Positions 1 through 5,348 of a DNA stretch of 7,447 nt are shown piece after piece. The DNA is taken from positions 1 through 7,447 of the forward strand of contig JANYBU010000391.1 of assembly GCA_025360665.1 (NCBI GenBank), in the 5' to 3' direction. The notes below the pieces were generated by a model. The model worked only from the letters and a program-made list of their open reading frames with translations, made no database searches and was not told the DNA's origin. Positions within the stretch are counted from its first letter, which is position 1. Every line of letters begins with the position of its first letter. This DNA is from Nitrospira sp. GTDB taxonomy: Bacteria; Nitrospirota; Nitrospiria; Nitrospirales; Nitrospiraceae. Position numbers and translations under genes: made by a program.

Positions 1-100
1 GGTAGGTCGCAATGATTGTTTCAAAGAGTCGTAATACCACTCGCGGATCTTTTATGGCGCGTTCTTTTATTGAGAGGTAATGGTTGGGGCGTCTTGGCAT
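1..100 (-). CDS. Partial hypothetical protein, 5' end only, running off the left edge
   Basis: An ATG at 98-100 on the minus strand opens a frame that stays free of stops for 33 codons to the window edge. It begins MPRRPNHYLSIKERA and continues with a charged, helix-like stretch (IKDPRVVLRLFETIIATY). The start lies 8 nt beyond the TAG stop of the XRE regulator (109-111), so the two would be co-transcribed. No clear Shine-Dalgarno sequence precedes it, so translation may depend on termination of the upstream gene. The amino-acid make-up looks like a genuine protein rather than a shadow frame, but I do not recognise the family. It could be a small partner of the regulator. Confidence 0.45.
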   Translation of the reverse strand, partial: MPRRPNHYLSIKERAIKDPRVVLRLFETIIATY

Positions 101-108
101 TCGTGTCG

Positions 109-510
109 CTATGGTGATGTGGGTGAATTATTGTGATGAACGGTTGTGGCGATCGCAGAGAGAAGATGGTGAATGTCTTCGCTGCCTCTTGAAAGGAAAT
201 ATGTGAGGATCAGCAGTGTTTCCCGGTCGCGAGGTCCGAGGTTTGCGGCCATCTTTGCAAGGTCTTGTATCTGCTGAGGATGCGCACTGAGTTCTGCTTC
301 TGCTCCATACAGCAGATAGTCTGCTGATACGTTAAGTTTGTGAGCGATGGTTGAGAATGTGTCAATCGTCGGCACACACCCTCCTGTGCAGTACATATTC
401 ATGGATCTTTTGCTGACGCCGACACGCTGCGCGAGAATTGTTTGTGTGATCCCGCGCTGTTTGATCGTTTTGCGTAAGCGTTGTGCGAAGCGGTGTTTGT
501 CGAACACCAT
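109..510 (-). CDS. XRE-family helix-turn-helix transcriptional regulator
   Basis: This 133-residue protein has an N-terminal Cro/C1-type helix-turn-helix domain at about residues 7-66. The pattern RLRKTIKQRGITQTILAQRV is followed by GVSKRSMNMYCTGGCVPTID and the closing helix IAHKLNVSADYLLYG, which is the standard end of this domain. The C-terminal part (about 70-133) is a short helical tail with no known enzymatic motif. It probably binds DNA as a dimer in the cytoplasm. The ATG at 508-510 overlaps the stop of an upstream reading frame as TGATG. A GAGG about 10 nt upstream also supports this start. Another gene begins 8 nt after its stop, so it was the middle gene of an operon. It could be a phage- or plasmid-type repressor; the target is unknown. 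Confidence 0.85.
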   Translation of the reverse strand: MVFDKHRFAQRLRKTIKQRGITQTILAQRVGVSKRSMNMYCTGGCVPTIDTFSTIAHKLNVSADYLLYGAEAELSAHPQQIQDLAKMAANLGPRDRETLLILTYFLSRGSEDIHHLLSAIATTVHHNNSPTSP

Positions 511-622
511 CAGAATTTAACCTCGGGCCATTCGTCGTTTTGTGTTTCGATTTCTTTAAATACTGTGGGGTCGATGAGACGTTCTCTGTCGGTACTGGTT
601 CGTGTCCAGATGGGAAAGAGTG
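510..622 (-). pseudogene. C-terminal stub of an unknown gene upstream of the XRE regulator, truncated at the IS3 junction
   Basis: On the minus strand an open frame enters from the IS3 junction near 618-626. It reads about 37 residues, including LFPIWTRTSTDRERLIDPTV and then FKEIETQNDEWPEVKF, before a TGA at 510-512. That TGA overlaps the regulator's ATG (TGATG), a standard translational-coupling arrangement, and this is the main reason to believe the frame is real. The 5' part and promoter of the gene are missing where IS3 transposase sequence begins. I do not recognise the protein. The exact breakpoint is uncertain by a few bases. Confidence 0.5.
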
Positions 623-1078
623 CTCTGGACCGCCGAAGGCTGGCTCTACGTCGCGGCGGTGGTGGATCTCTTCTTACGACGGGTCGTCGGCTGGTCCATG
701 CAGGCGACCATGACCACGCAACTCGTCACCGATGCCCTCGTCATGGCGATCTGGCGGCGCGGCAAGCCTGAGGTCGTCCTGCATCACTCCGATCGAGGGA
801 GCCAATACACCAGTGAGCCTTTCCAGCGGCTGCTGGCTGACCATGGCGTGACCTGTAGCATGAGCCGAGCCGGCAACGGCTGGGACAATGCCGCGATGGA
901 GAGCTTCTTCTCCTCGTTGAAAACTGAACGCACGGCGAACAAAACGTACCGCACACGAGACCACGCCAAAGCGGACGTGTTCGATGACATCGAACGTTTC
1001 TACAATCCCAGGCGGCGGCACTCGACGTTGGGGTATCTCAGTCCGATGGAGTTCGAACGGCAGGCAGAATTAGCGTAG
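620..1078 (+). pseudogene. IS3-family transposase (OrfB, DDE integrase core), 5'-truncated remnant
   Basis: The translation contains the second half of an IS3-type OrfB: WTAEGWLYVAAVVDLF, HHSDRGSQYTS, DNAAMESFFSSLKTE and YNPRRRHSTLGYLSP. The second catalytic Asp (codon 791-793) and the Glu (codon 899-901) are separated by 35 residues, the D-35-E spacing of this family. The first catalytic Asp, normally in a D-I-T-Y motif just before WTAEGW, is absent, as are the DNA-binding N-terminus and all of OrfA. Upstream of about 620 the sequence no longer matches a transposase and belongs to a minus-strand gene remnant. A GTG at 602 would only give a catalytically dead protein. The frame is otherwise intact to its TAG at 1076-1078, so the truncation may be fairly recent. 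Confidence 0.9.
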
Positions 1079-1081
1079 GGT

Positions 1082-1108
1082 GGTGTCAACTAAACCGGCA
1101 GCAGCTCA
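1082..1108 (+). repeat. Probable right terminal inverted repeat of the IS3-family remnant
   Basis: Four bases after the transposase stop the sequence reads GGTGTCAACTAAACC, then GGCAGCAGCTCA. Read inward from the outer tip this is TGAGCTGCTGCCGG followed by TTTAGTTGACACC, which has the TG...GACACC layout common at IS3-family ends. The short distance from the OrfB stop also fits. The matching left end is missing because the element is truncated. The same core (GGTGTC, then AAACCGGCAGCAG) recurs twice in opposite orientations at 5500-5561. Confidence 0.65.
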
Positions 1109-1140
1109 ACCGTGTCCAGCGTCTGTTTATTAGCTTTTCA

Positions 1141-1170
1141 TTGACGAAGACCCCCTTAGGACTTTATGCT
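1141..1170 (+). promoter_or_regulatory. Candidate sigma-70 promoter for the DR-repeat gene
   Basis: TTGACG at 1141-1146 matches five of six bases of the -35 consensus. It is followed after 18 nt by TATGCT at 1165-1170, which matches four of six of the -10. It lies about 33 nt outside the IS3 right end and about 110 nt upstream of the start at 1283. This is consensus matching only. Confidence 0.35.
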
Positions 1171-1238
1171 GGCCAACAATTGGTGGACGATAATAAATGA
1201 TCAGCGGCCTGTTCGTCCGAGTGTGTACCCACTGCCGT

Positions 1239-1255
1239 GGTCTCATGATGAGACC
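1239..1255. promoter_or_regulatory. 17-bp palindrome in the leader of the DR-repeat gene
   Basis: GGTCTCATGATGAGACC is a perfect inverted repeat with 8-bp arms around one central base. It ends 17 nt before the AAGGAGG ribosome-binding site at 1271-1277. It could be an operator for a dimeric regulator or a short hairpin in the 5' untranslated region. No regulator can be assigned from the sequence. Confidence 0.35.
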
Positions 1256-1282
1256 CACCGCCATCCAGTGAAGGAGGACCGT

Positions 1283-1792
1283 ATGCAGACACAGGGTTTG
1301 AACATCGGTGGTACCGTCTTTTTGACCGTCCTGCTCGCGGTGAGCACGACATTCGCGCAATCCACGCTCCCTGCCGGAGACCTCGGGCAGGACCGCCAGG
1401 ATCTACGGAAAGACCAACGGGATATTCGGCAAGATCGTGGGGATCTCCGAGAAGACCGACGGGATATTCGGCAGGATCGGCAGGACATCCGAACGGATCG
1501 AACAGATATCCGACAGGACCGCCAAGGTTTACAACAGGACCTCAAGGCAGGTGCGAGTGCGGATAAAGTCCAACAGGACCGGCAGGACCTGCGCGCCGAC
1601 CGGAAAGATGCTCGGCAGGATGGCCGTGAGCTTGCCAAGGATCAACAGGACCGCCGGCAAGATCGGCAGGATCTCCAACAGGATCGTGGCGAGCGCCATG
1701 CCGATCGACATGATCTCCAGCACGATCGGGTTGAGCGCACGCAGACAGCGGAGCGTGTTGAGCGGCCCGAGCGGCCCCATCGGGTGCGTTGA
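1283..1792 (+). CDS. Exported protein made of DR/DI-rich heptad repeats
   Basis: This 169-residue protein starts at ATG 1283, chosen because a strong AAGGAGG lies 5 nt upstream; longer upstream frames have no such site. Residues 1-26 are a signal peptide (MQTQGLNIGG, then TVFLTVLLAVSTTFAQ), with likely cleavage after Ala-25 or Gln-26. The mature protein is almost entirely heptads of the form R-Q-D-I/L-R-Q-D, clearest at about residues 36-86. A more diverged second set lies at about 96-155, after a short break (LKAGASADK). The period of seven with Leu or Ile at one position and dense opposite charges suggests a long single helix or coiled coil in the periplasm. The C-terminus is Arg/Pro/Glu rich. 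Similar DR-repeat exported proteins occur in environmental bacteria, but I know of no assigned function. A strong hairpin follows the stop. Confidence 0.75.
   Translation: MQTQGLNIGGTVFLTVLLAVSTTFAQSTLPAGDLGQDRQDLRKDQRDIRQDRGDLREDRRDIRQDRQDIRTDRTDIRQDRQGLQQDLKAGASADKVQQDRQDLRADRKDARQDGRELAKDQQDRRQDRQDLQQDRGERHADRHDLQHDRVERTQTAERVERPERPHRVR
1388..1540 (+). repeat. Imperfect 21-bp (heptad) tandem repeats inside the DR-repeat gene
   Basis: The coding sequence repeats with a 21-nt period, and a 42-nt higher-order period is also visible. For example CGGGATATTCGGCA occurs at 1418-1431 and again at 1460-1473. Because the period is a multiple of three, other frames on both strands are also kept open here and produce long but spurious ORFs. 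The array probably grew by slippage or unequal exchange and may vary in length between strains. Confidence 0.7.
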
Positions 1793-1796
1793 TCTC

Positions 1797-1840
1797 GCAA
1801 CGAGAGGCGGAGTGCGCATGATGCCTCCGCCTCTCGTTGC
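1797..1840. terminator. Strong hairpin after the DR-repeat gene, terminator-like
   Basis: Positions 1797-1812 (GCAACGAGAGGCGGAG) are perfectly complementary to 1825-1840 (CTCCGCCTCTCGTTGC), with a 12-nt loop. The stem begins 5 nt after the stop of the DR-repeat gene, where a terminator is expected. There is no run of Ts on either side, so it may stop RNA polymerase only weakly or instead protect the mRNA 3' end. Confidence 0.6.
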
Positions 1841-1877
1841 CCTCCTCGTTACGCCTCCGTGAGTCTCCCTTCGAAAA

Positions 1878-1945
1878 CGAACGGTCCGTTCGGGGACATC
1901 GGGACGGCCTGGACACAGGACTGAGGGTCCTCTGTCTAAGAGGAC
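1878..1945. repeat. Two short perfect hairpins in the spacer before the outer-membrane gene pair
   Basis: CGAACGGTCCGTTCG (1878-1892) is a palindrome with 7-bp arms around one base. GTCCTCT (1927-1933) pairs with AGAGGAC (1939-1945) across a 5-nt loop. Both lie in the roughly 200-nt gap between the terminator-like hairpin and the start at 2043, so they may belong to the promoter or leader of the next operon. I found no convincing -35/-10 pair here. Confidence 0.3.
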
Positions 1946-2042
1946 GCGCCGTGGTGGTGGACATGGGGCATTGCCGGTGAGCGTGTGCGACAGTCAATCT
2001 GAATCGAAGACGAAACATCGGTTCCAACTGGTGAGGTACAAC

Positions 2043-2858
2043 GTGCAGCATCGGCGACAGTTGGCAGGGTTCCTCGCCGTAGTGGGATGGTTGCTCTGCC
2101 CACTGGTGTCGCATGCCACCGATGACACGTGGCGGATTGGAGCCTCCACCAGTTATTCGAGTGGCGACTATGGCACCAATTCTCGCACCTCGTTATTGTC
2201 AGTGCCTGTCAGTATTCGCCGCCTCTTTGCCGATGGCGATTTCACCATCACCATTCCGTATCTGCAGTTGCATAGCTCAGGCTCCGTGACCGTGGTGAAT
2301 GGCGTCCCGATTCAAATCTCCACCAACCGAACGAGTCGGCGGCGGCAACAGCTTCCGCCTGTGCTGTCCACTGCCGAGGGATTGGGGGATATCACCGCGC
2401 AGGGTCGCTATTACCTCATGGACGAGAAAGGCTGGCTGCCGACTGTGTCGCTCACGGCGAAGTTGAAGACGCCAACCGCCAATCCGGATCTCGGACTCGG
2501 GACCGGTGAATTCGATGAGAACGTCGGTATTGAGCTCATGAAAAAACTGACCACTCATCTCATTGGCTTTCTCGATGGGGGCTATACCTTCGTGGGCAAG
2601 CAATCGGGACTCAATTTACTGAACCAATGGTTTTACGATGTCGGGATGGGCTACAACGTGACGCCGCAATGGATGCTCAGTGTCTATTACGAAGAGTATT
2701 ACAAGCTCGTGGCGACGCAGGTCAATCCCCGGGATCTCTTGTTCTCGTCAACCTACAAGGCCACCTCGGCGCTGCGATTGAATGTGTCGGCCACGGCGGG
2801 GCTCTCCAACGGCGCCCCGCAGTATGGGCTGACAGGAGGCGTGAGTGTCCAGTTTTAA
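2043..2858 (+). CDS. Outer-membrane beta-barrel protein, transporter-like (phenol MetA-degradation type)
   Basis: This is a 271-residue protein if started at GTG 2043, which I prefer over the TTG at 1971. GAGG sits 6 nt upstream, and this start gives a compact signal peptide (MQHRRQLAGF, then LAVVGWLLCPLVSHA, cleaved before TDD). The mature part shows alternating strands and ends GLTGGVSVQF, with the terminal Phe needed for outer-membrane barrel insertion. Features resembling the uncharacterised 'transporter' barrels related to the MetA phenol-degradation family include DGDFTITIPYLQ, the GLGDITAQGRYYL turn, a LKTPTAN...LGTGEFDENVG segment and LIGFLDGGYTFVG. The substrate cannot be inferred. 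It overlaps the next gene by 14 nt, so the two form a translationally coupled operon. Confidence 0.75.
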   Translation: MQHRRQLAGFLAVVGWLLCPLVSHATDDTWRIGASTSYSSGDYGTNSRTSLLSVPVSIRRLFADGDFTITIPYLQLHSSGSVTVVNGVPIQISTNRTSRRRQQLPPVLSTAEGLGDITAQGRYYLMDEKGWLPTVSLTAKLKTPTANPDLGLGTGEFDENVGIELMKKLTTHLIGFLDGGYTFVGKQSGLNLLNQWFYDVGMGYNVTPQWMLSVYYEEYYKLVATQVNPRDLLFSSTYKATSALRLNVSATAGLSNGAPQYGLTGGVSVQF

Positions 2859-3615
2859 TGGAGGGGTGGGCCTTTGCGCACCACACCCACGGTCCCTGGT
2901 AGGGCGTGTCAATGCGTCCCGCGCCTCGTGGGGACGGGTGCTCCTTATCGTGGGGGGCCTCCTCTTCGTGCTGTTGGGAGGAGGGGCTGGAGTCTACGCG
3001 GAGACGTACCTGGCTGGCGAAGTCGGCCTGACCGTCCCGCAAAGCCTACAAGATATCCGAGTGACCAGCGGAGCGGCCTCAGGGGCCAAGGTCACCGCTG
3101 ACGATTTAAAGAATTCGGTGATCCTCGGTGGCAAGCTGGGGTATTTCTTTCAGGAGGTACCGTGGCTTGGCCTGGAGCTCGAGGGGTATGGGACGACCCC
3201 GCATTTTGAGCAGCAATCCCGGCTAGCGACATTGCCGAACGGCGCCACGCTTTCCCAGGCGCAACGGGGGGCCAACCTTCGCGTGCTCACCTGGGCCACC
3301 AATGTCGTGGCGCGAGCCCAGTGGGGGCGGGTGACGCCCTATGTCGGAATCGGGCCTGCGGCGTTTATTGCCCGGCGCAAAAATCCGCAGACGGACAATT
3401 CAGATACCTCGAGCACGCTGGGATTGAATACTCAGGTGGGAGTGGGGGTGCAGCTCACTCGGGCCGTCTCTCTCTTTGGGGAGTGGAAGTACAATTACAG
3501 TCACCTACATTTTGACCAAGTGCAGAGCCTGCAGAGCACGCAGGTCCTGCAGGCCTTCCATGGCACGTATACAGCCCATCTCTTCGTCTTCGGGCTGGCC
3601 TACCATTTCAACTGA
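2845..3615 (+). CDS. Outer-membrane beta-barrel protein (OmpA/OmpW-like small barrel)
   Basis: This is a 256-residue protein starting at GTG 2845, supported by AGGAGG at 2834-2839 with 5-nt spacing. The site lies inside the end of the upstream gene, giving a 14-nt overlap. The leader has a long polar N-region of about 30 residues, then a hydrophobic core (RVLLIVGGLLFVLLGGGAGV) and likely cleavage after VYA at residue 52. The rest alternates short strands and turns: YLAGEVGLTVPQ, LGGKLGYFF, WLGLELEGYGT, GRVTPYVGIGPAAFI, GLNTQVGVGVQL, SLFGEWKYNYSHLHF and LFVFGLAYHFN. These resemble small eight-stranded barrels. The barrel ends in Asn after Phe rather than in Phe itself, which is slightly atypical. 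Function is unknown. A shorter GTG start at 2866 is possible, but its Shine-Dalgarno would be too close. Confidence 0.75.
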   Translation: MSSFNGGVGLCAPHPRSLVGRVNASRASWGRVLLIVGGLLFVLLGGGAGVYAETYLAGEVGLTVPQSLQDIRVTSGAASGAKVTADDLKNSVILGGKLGYFFQEVPWLGLELEGYGTTPHFEQQSRLATLPNGATLSQAQRGANLRVLTWATNVVARAQWGRVTPYVGIGPAAFIARRKNPQTDNSDTSSTLGLNTQVGVGVQLTRAVSLFGEWKYNYSHLHFDQVQSLQSTQVLQAFHGTYTAHLFVFGLAYHFN

Positions 3616-3652
3616 AGAAGGGGTTCCGCGTCAGCCCCGCACTCCCACCGCC

Positions 3653-3743
3653 TCAGTTCTTCAGCACGGTGACACCGTTGAACGTGAATGTGTTGCCGAG
3701 CACCGTCACCGCACGAGTCTCGCCGGCCCCCGCTATCGTCACG
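3653..3743 (-). pseudogene. C-terminal stub of an unknown gene cut at the IS66 remnant
   Basis: On the minus strand about 30 codons ending at the TGA at 3653-3655 read KPVTIAGAGETRAVTVLG, then NTFTFNGVTVLKN. Third positions are mostly G or C and the peptide has an alternating beta-strand pattern, as in a real surface or secreted protein. Upstream of about 3744 the DNA becomes antisense to IS66 transposase, so the gene's start has been lost. I cannot name the family. With only about 30 residues this could still be chance. Confidence 0.4.
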
Positions 3744-4175
3744 GGCTTTGCCGAGTTGCTGAAACCGATGGTGGAAACCGTCGACCGCCACGGGCTGAAG
3801 GCGCGTTTTCTCCGGAAGCACCAGACAGCTGTCGACCGGTTTTTCAGATTTCTTGACGCGGCGGAACTCAACAGCGAAACGGCCTTGAAATGTAAACAGC
3901 GATTGAAGAAGAACCGCGATACGCTTTTCACATTTCTGCGTTACGACGGTGTGCCCTGAAACAACAACAACGCCGAGCACGCAATCAAGGTCTTCGCGCG
4001 GCTGCGCGACGTAATCGCCGGAACGTCGTCCATGAAGGGCCTCGACGAATATCTGACACTCCTAAGCGTAGCAGAGACCTGTGAATACGGGGGAATCGAC
4101 TTTCTCGATTTCCTACGGTTTGGGGAGCGGGATATTTACGCCTTCGTTAATAGTTGTCGAAGACGGATCCGGTGA
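3744..4175 (+). pseudogene. IS66-family transposase, C-terminal remnant with a nonsense mutation
   Basis: The frame reads FAELLKPMVETVDRHGLK, then the typical IS66 C-terminal region: ALKCKQRLKKNRDTLFTF, YDGVP, a stop, then NNNNAEHAIKVFARLRDVI and IDFLDFLRFGERDI, ending at TGA 4173-4175. In this family the P is followed by W (P-W-N-N-N-N-A-E-H-A); here that codon is TGA (3957-3959), a one-base change from TGG. The N-terminal two-thirds, including most of the DDE domain, and the accessory IS66 genes are absent. It is therefore inactive, and it abuts a minus-strand gene stub on its left. Confidence 0.88.
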
Positions 4176-4315
4176 CGGATGTTTGGAGATTCGCCTAGTC
4201 GGGGCGGAAAATCAGATCGCCAGGCAGTCCGTGCCGCCACTGATACGTTGTCCACTGTGAGCAGTTATGCTGGCCATCACGTGAAGGCAGTATGGTTCAT
4301 CTAGAGCCCTATACA
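4176..4315. other. Intergenic segment with a 12-bp inverted repeat reaching into the antitoxin gene
   Basis: I see no gene in these 140 bases. ATGCTGGCCATC at 4267-4278 is perfectly complementary to GATGGCCAGCAT at 4322-4333. The second copy encodes the Met-Leu-Ala-Ile near the end of the antitoxin. The 43-nt spacing is long for a terminator, but the structure sits just downstream of the toxin-antitoxin operon and might stabilise or end its transcript. Confidence 0.35.
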
Positions 4316-4651
4316 TCAAGCGATGGCCAGCATCAAATGCCCGACAGGATCGGAGGCCGGCCTTACCGTGATTTCGATGTCGTAGCCGAGCCGATTCAGG
4401 CAATCCATCAGTTTGCGTTCGGACAGATTGGAGAAGTCGCCACGCATCATGTCGGATACTTTAGGTTGGGTGATCCCCATGCGCGTTGCTGCTTCTTGCT
4501 GGGTAAGCCCTTGCTGGCGCATCGCCTTCCTGATCTCGATCACCAACCCGGACTTGATCTTGAGCTTATCGGCATCCGGCAGGCCCAAGTCGGCGAAGAC
4601 ATTGCCAGAACTGCGTTGCACTTCGACCCCATCAATGACACGTTTTTTCAT
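4316..4651 (-). CDS. higA: Antitoxin of a HigBA-type pair, XRE helix-turn-helix
   Basis: This 111-residue protein starts at the ATG at 4649-4651, supported by AAAGGA about 9 nt upstream; the in-frame TTG at 4669 is less likely. The family signature SSGNVFADLGLPDADKL lies at residues 14-30. It is followed by a helix-turn-helix: LVIEIRKAMRQQGLTQQEAA, then TRMGITQPKVSDMMRG, and LSERKLMDCLNRLGYDIEIT. This is the HTH_37-like class found with RelE/HigB toxins. It should bind and neutralise the toxin encoded just upstream and repress the shared promoter. The toxin gene comes first and overlaps this gene by 20 nt, the usual higBA order. The gene symbol is assigned by family, not by orthology. Confidence 0.82.
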   Translation of the reverse strand: MKKRVIDGVEVQRSSGNVFADLGLPDADKLKIKSGLVIEIRKAMRQQGLTQQEAATRMGITQPKVSDMMRGDFSNLSERKLMDCLNRLGYDIEITVRPASDPVGHLMLAIA

Positions 4652-5009
4652 TTCGTAGATCCTTTGCAAGCGCCTCGGCCACTTTCAGCCTGGCGCGGAT
4701 GATGGCGATATCCTCTTTCGGCGTTGCGATTCCACTCTTGCTCTTTTTTTGGAAGCAGTGCAGAACAAATACAGCTTCTTCGAACTTCACGGTATACACG
4801 GCACGATAGGTGCCGCTCCTATCGTATTCAACAACCTCAAGCACTCCGGCGCTGCCAAAGCCCTTGAGCACCTTCGCCGCATCGTGTTGATCACCGGCTT
4901 GAGCAAGGGAAAGAGCATAACCGAAGAAGCGCCTTACGTCGGCAGGTAACGCCATCAGATCTTTATGGCTACTGCTTATCCATTCGAGCGGCCGTTCATT
5001 GGTAGCCAT
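4632..5009 (-). CDS. higB: Toxin of a HigBA-type pair, RelE/HigB (phage Gp49-like) family
   Basis: This 125-residue protein shows the Gp49-like/HigB pattern. Residues 7-12 (PLEWIS) are followed by a helix with LPADVRRFFGYALSLAQAG, then KVLKGFGSAGVLEVVEYD, the strand block GTYRAVYTVKF, VFVLHCFQKKSKSGIATPK and a C-terminal helix IIRARLKVAEALAKDL. Members of this family act as mRNA interferases on or near the ribosome. The conserved basic FQKKSK...TPK block and the Arg in TYRAVY are present, so the gene looks intact. Length is normal for the family. No Shine-Dalgarno precedes the ATG at 5007-5009. A perfect TATAAT ends 6 nt upstream, so the transcript may be nearly leaderless. It overlaps the antitoxin gene by 20 nt. 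Confidence 0.85.
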   Translation of the reverse strand: MATNERPLEWISSSHKDLMALPADVRRFFGYALSLAQAGDQHDAAKVLKGFGSAGVLEVVEYDRSGTYRAVYTVKFEEAVFVLHCFQKKSKSGIATPKEDIAIIRARLKVAEALAKDLRNEKTCH

Positions 5010-5015
5010 GTTTCA

Positions 5016-5043
5016 ATTATACATGAACAGGTATATTCTGCAA
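5016..5043 (-). promoter_or_regulatory. Toxin-antitoxin promoter with overlapping palindromic operator
   Basis: On the minus strand TATAAT occupies 5021-5016, a perfect -10 box. TTGCAG at 5043-5038 is a weak -35 with 16-nt spacing. An 18-bp palindrome, TATACATGAACAGGTATA (5018-5035), overlaps the -10 and the spacer. Its symmetric positions are TATAC, TG, CA and GTATA. It is well placed for autorepression by the antitoxin. The upstream half of the promoter lies at or inside the IS1182 remnant, so its -35 region may have been changed by that insertion. Confidence 0.55.
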
Positions 5044-5348
5044 GTGCCCGATCAAGGCGCACTGCACCACCAGCAGCTATCGCCGGATTACCCGCTGGGA
5101 ACACGAGGATGTGCTGGAGCGTATGCAGGTTCGACTGGAGCAAGCCCCGGAGCCCTCGAAGGTCCGAACGATCAACCGTGGAGCACGTGTTTGAACCGCT
5201 CAAGGCGTGGATGGGAGCGACGCATTTCTTGATGAAGACGTTGCCGAACGTCAACACGGAGATGAGTCTGCATGTGTTGGCGTACAACCTCAAGCGAATG
5301 CTGCGAATCTTCGGGGCAAAGCCCCTGATGGCGGCCATGACGGGGTAG
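5033..5348 (+). pseudogene. IS1182-family transposase, C-terminal remnant with a frameshift
   Basis: From about 5036 the frame reads FCKCPIKAHCTTSSYRRITR, WEHEDVLERMQVRLEQAPE and SKVR, the Cys-containing region before the last catalytic block of IS1182-type transposases. One extra A at 5167-5168 then shifts the frame. The family sequence resumes in the next frame as RSTVEHVFEPLKAWMGATHF, LMKTLPNVNTEMSLHVLAYN and LKRMLRIFGAKPLMAAM, ending at TAG 5346-5348. Removing that base restores the reading exactly. The N-terminal three-quarters are missing. The element lies directly upstream of the toxin-antitoxin promoter. Confidence 0.88.

Noticed and set aside
601..1119. CGTGTCCAG at 601-609 and 1111-1119, flanking the IS3 remnant, as a target duplication
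   Set aside because: Nine bases is longer than the usual 3-5 bp for IS3. The copies are not exactly at the element ends, and the left end of the element is missing, so a duplication would not be expected to survive.
1388..1540. Regular short repeats as a possible CRISPR array
   Set aside because: Repeats are contiguous with no unique spacers, in frame, and encode protein heptads.
1437..1862. 141-codon plus-strand frame over the DR-repeat gene
   Set aside because: It is a shadow kept open by the 21-bp period. It lacks a ribosome-binding site and signal peptide, whereas the 1283 frame has both.
1971..2042. TTG 1971 as start of the transporter-like barrel
   Set aside because: It would place 24 extra polar residues before the signal peptide and has no Shine-Dalgarno, whereas GTG 2043 has GAGG at 6-nt spacing.
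1542..2114. 190-codon minus-strand frame
   Set aside because: It runs antisense through the repeats, the hairpin and the start of the barrel gene, has no recognisable motif, and is rich in His, Arg and Pro as shadow frames are.
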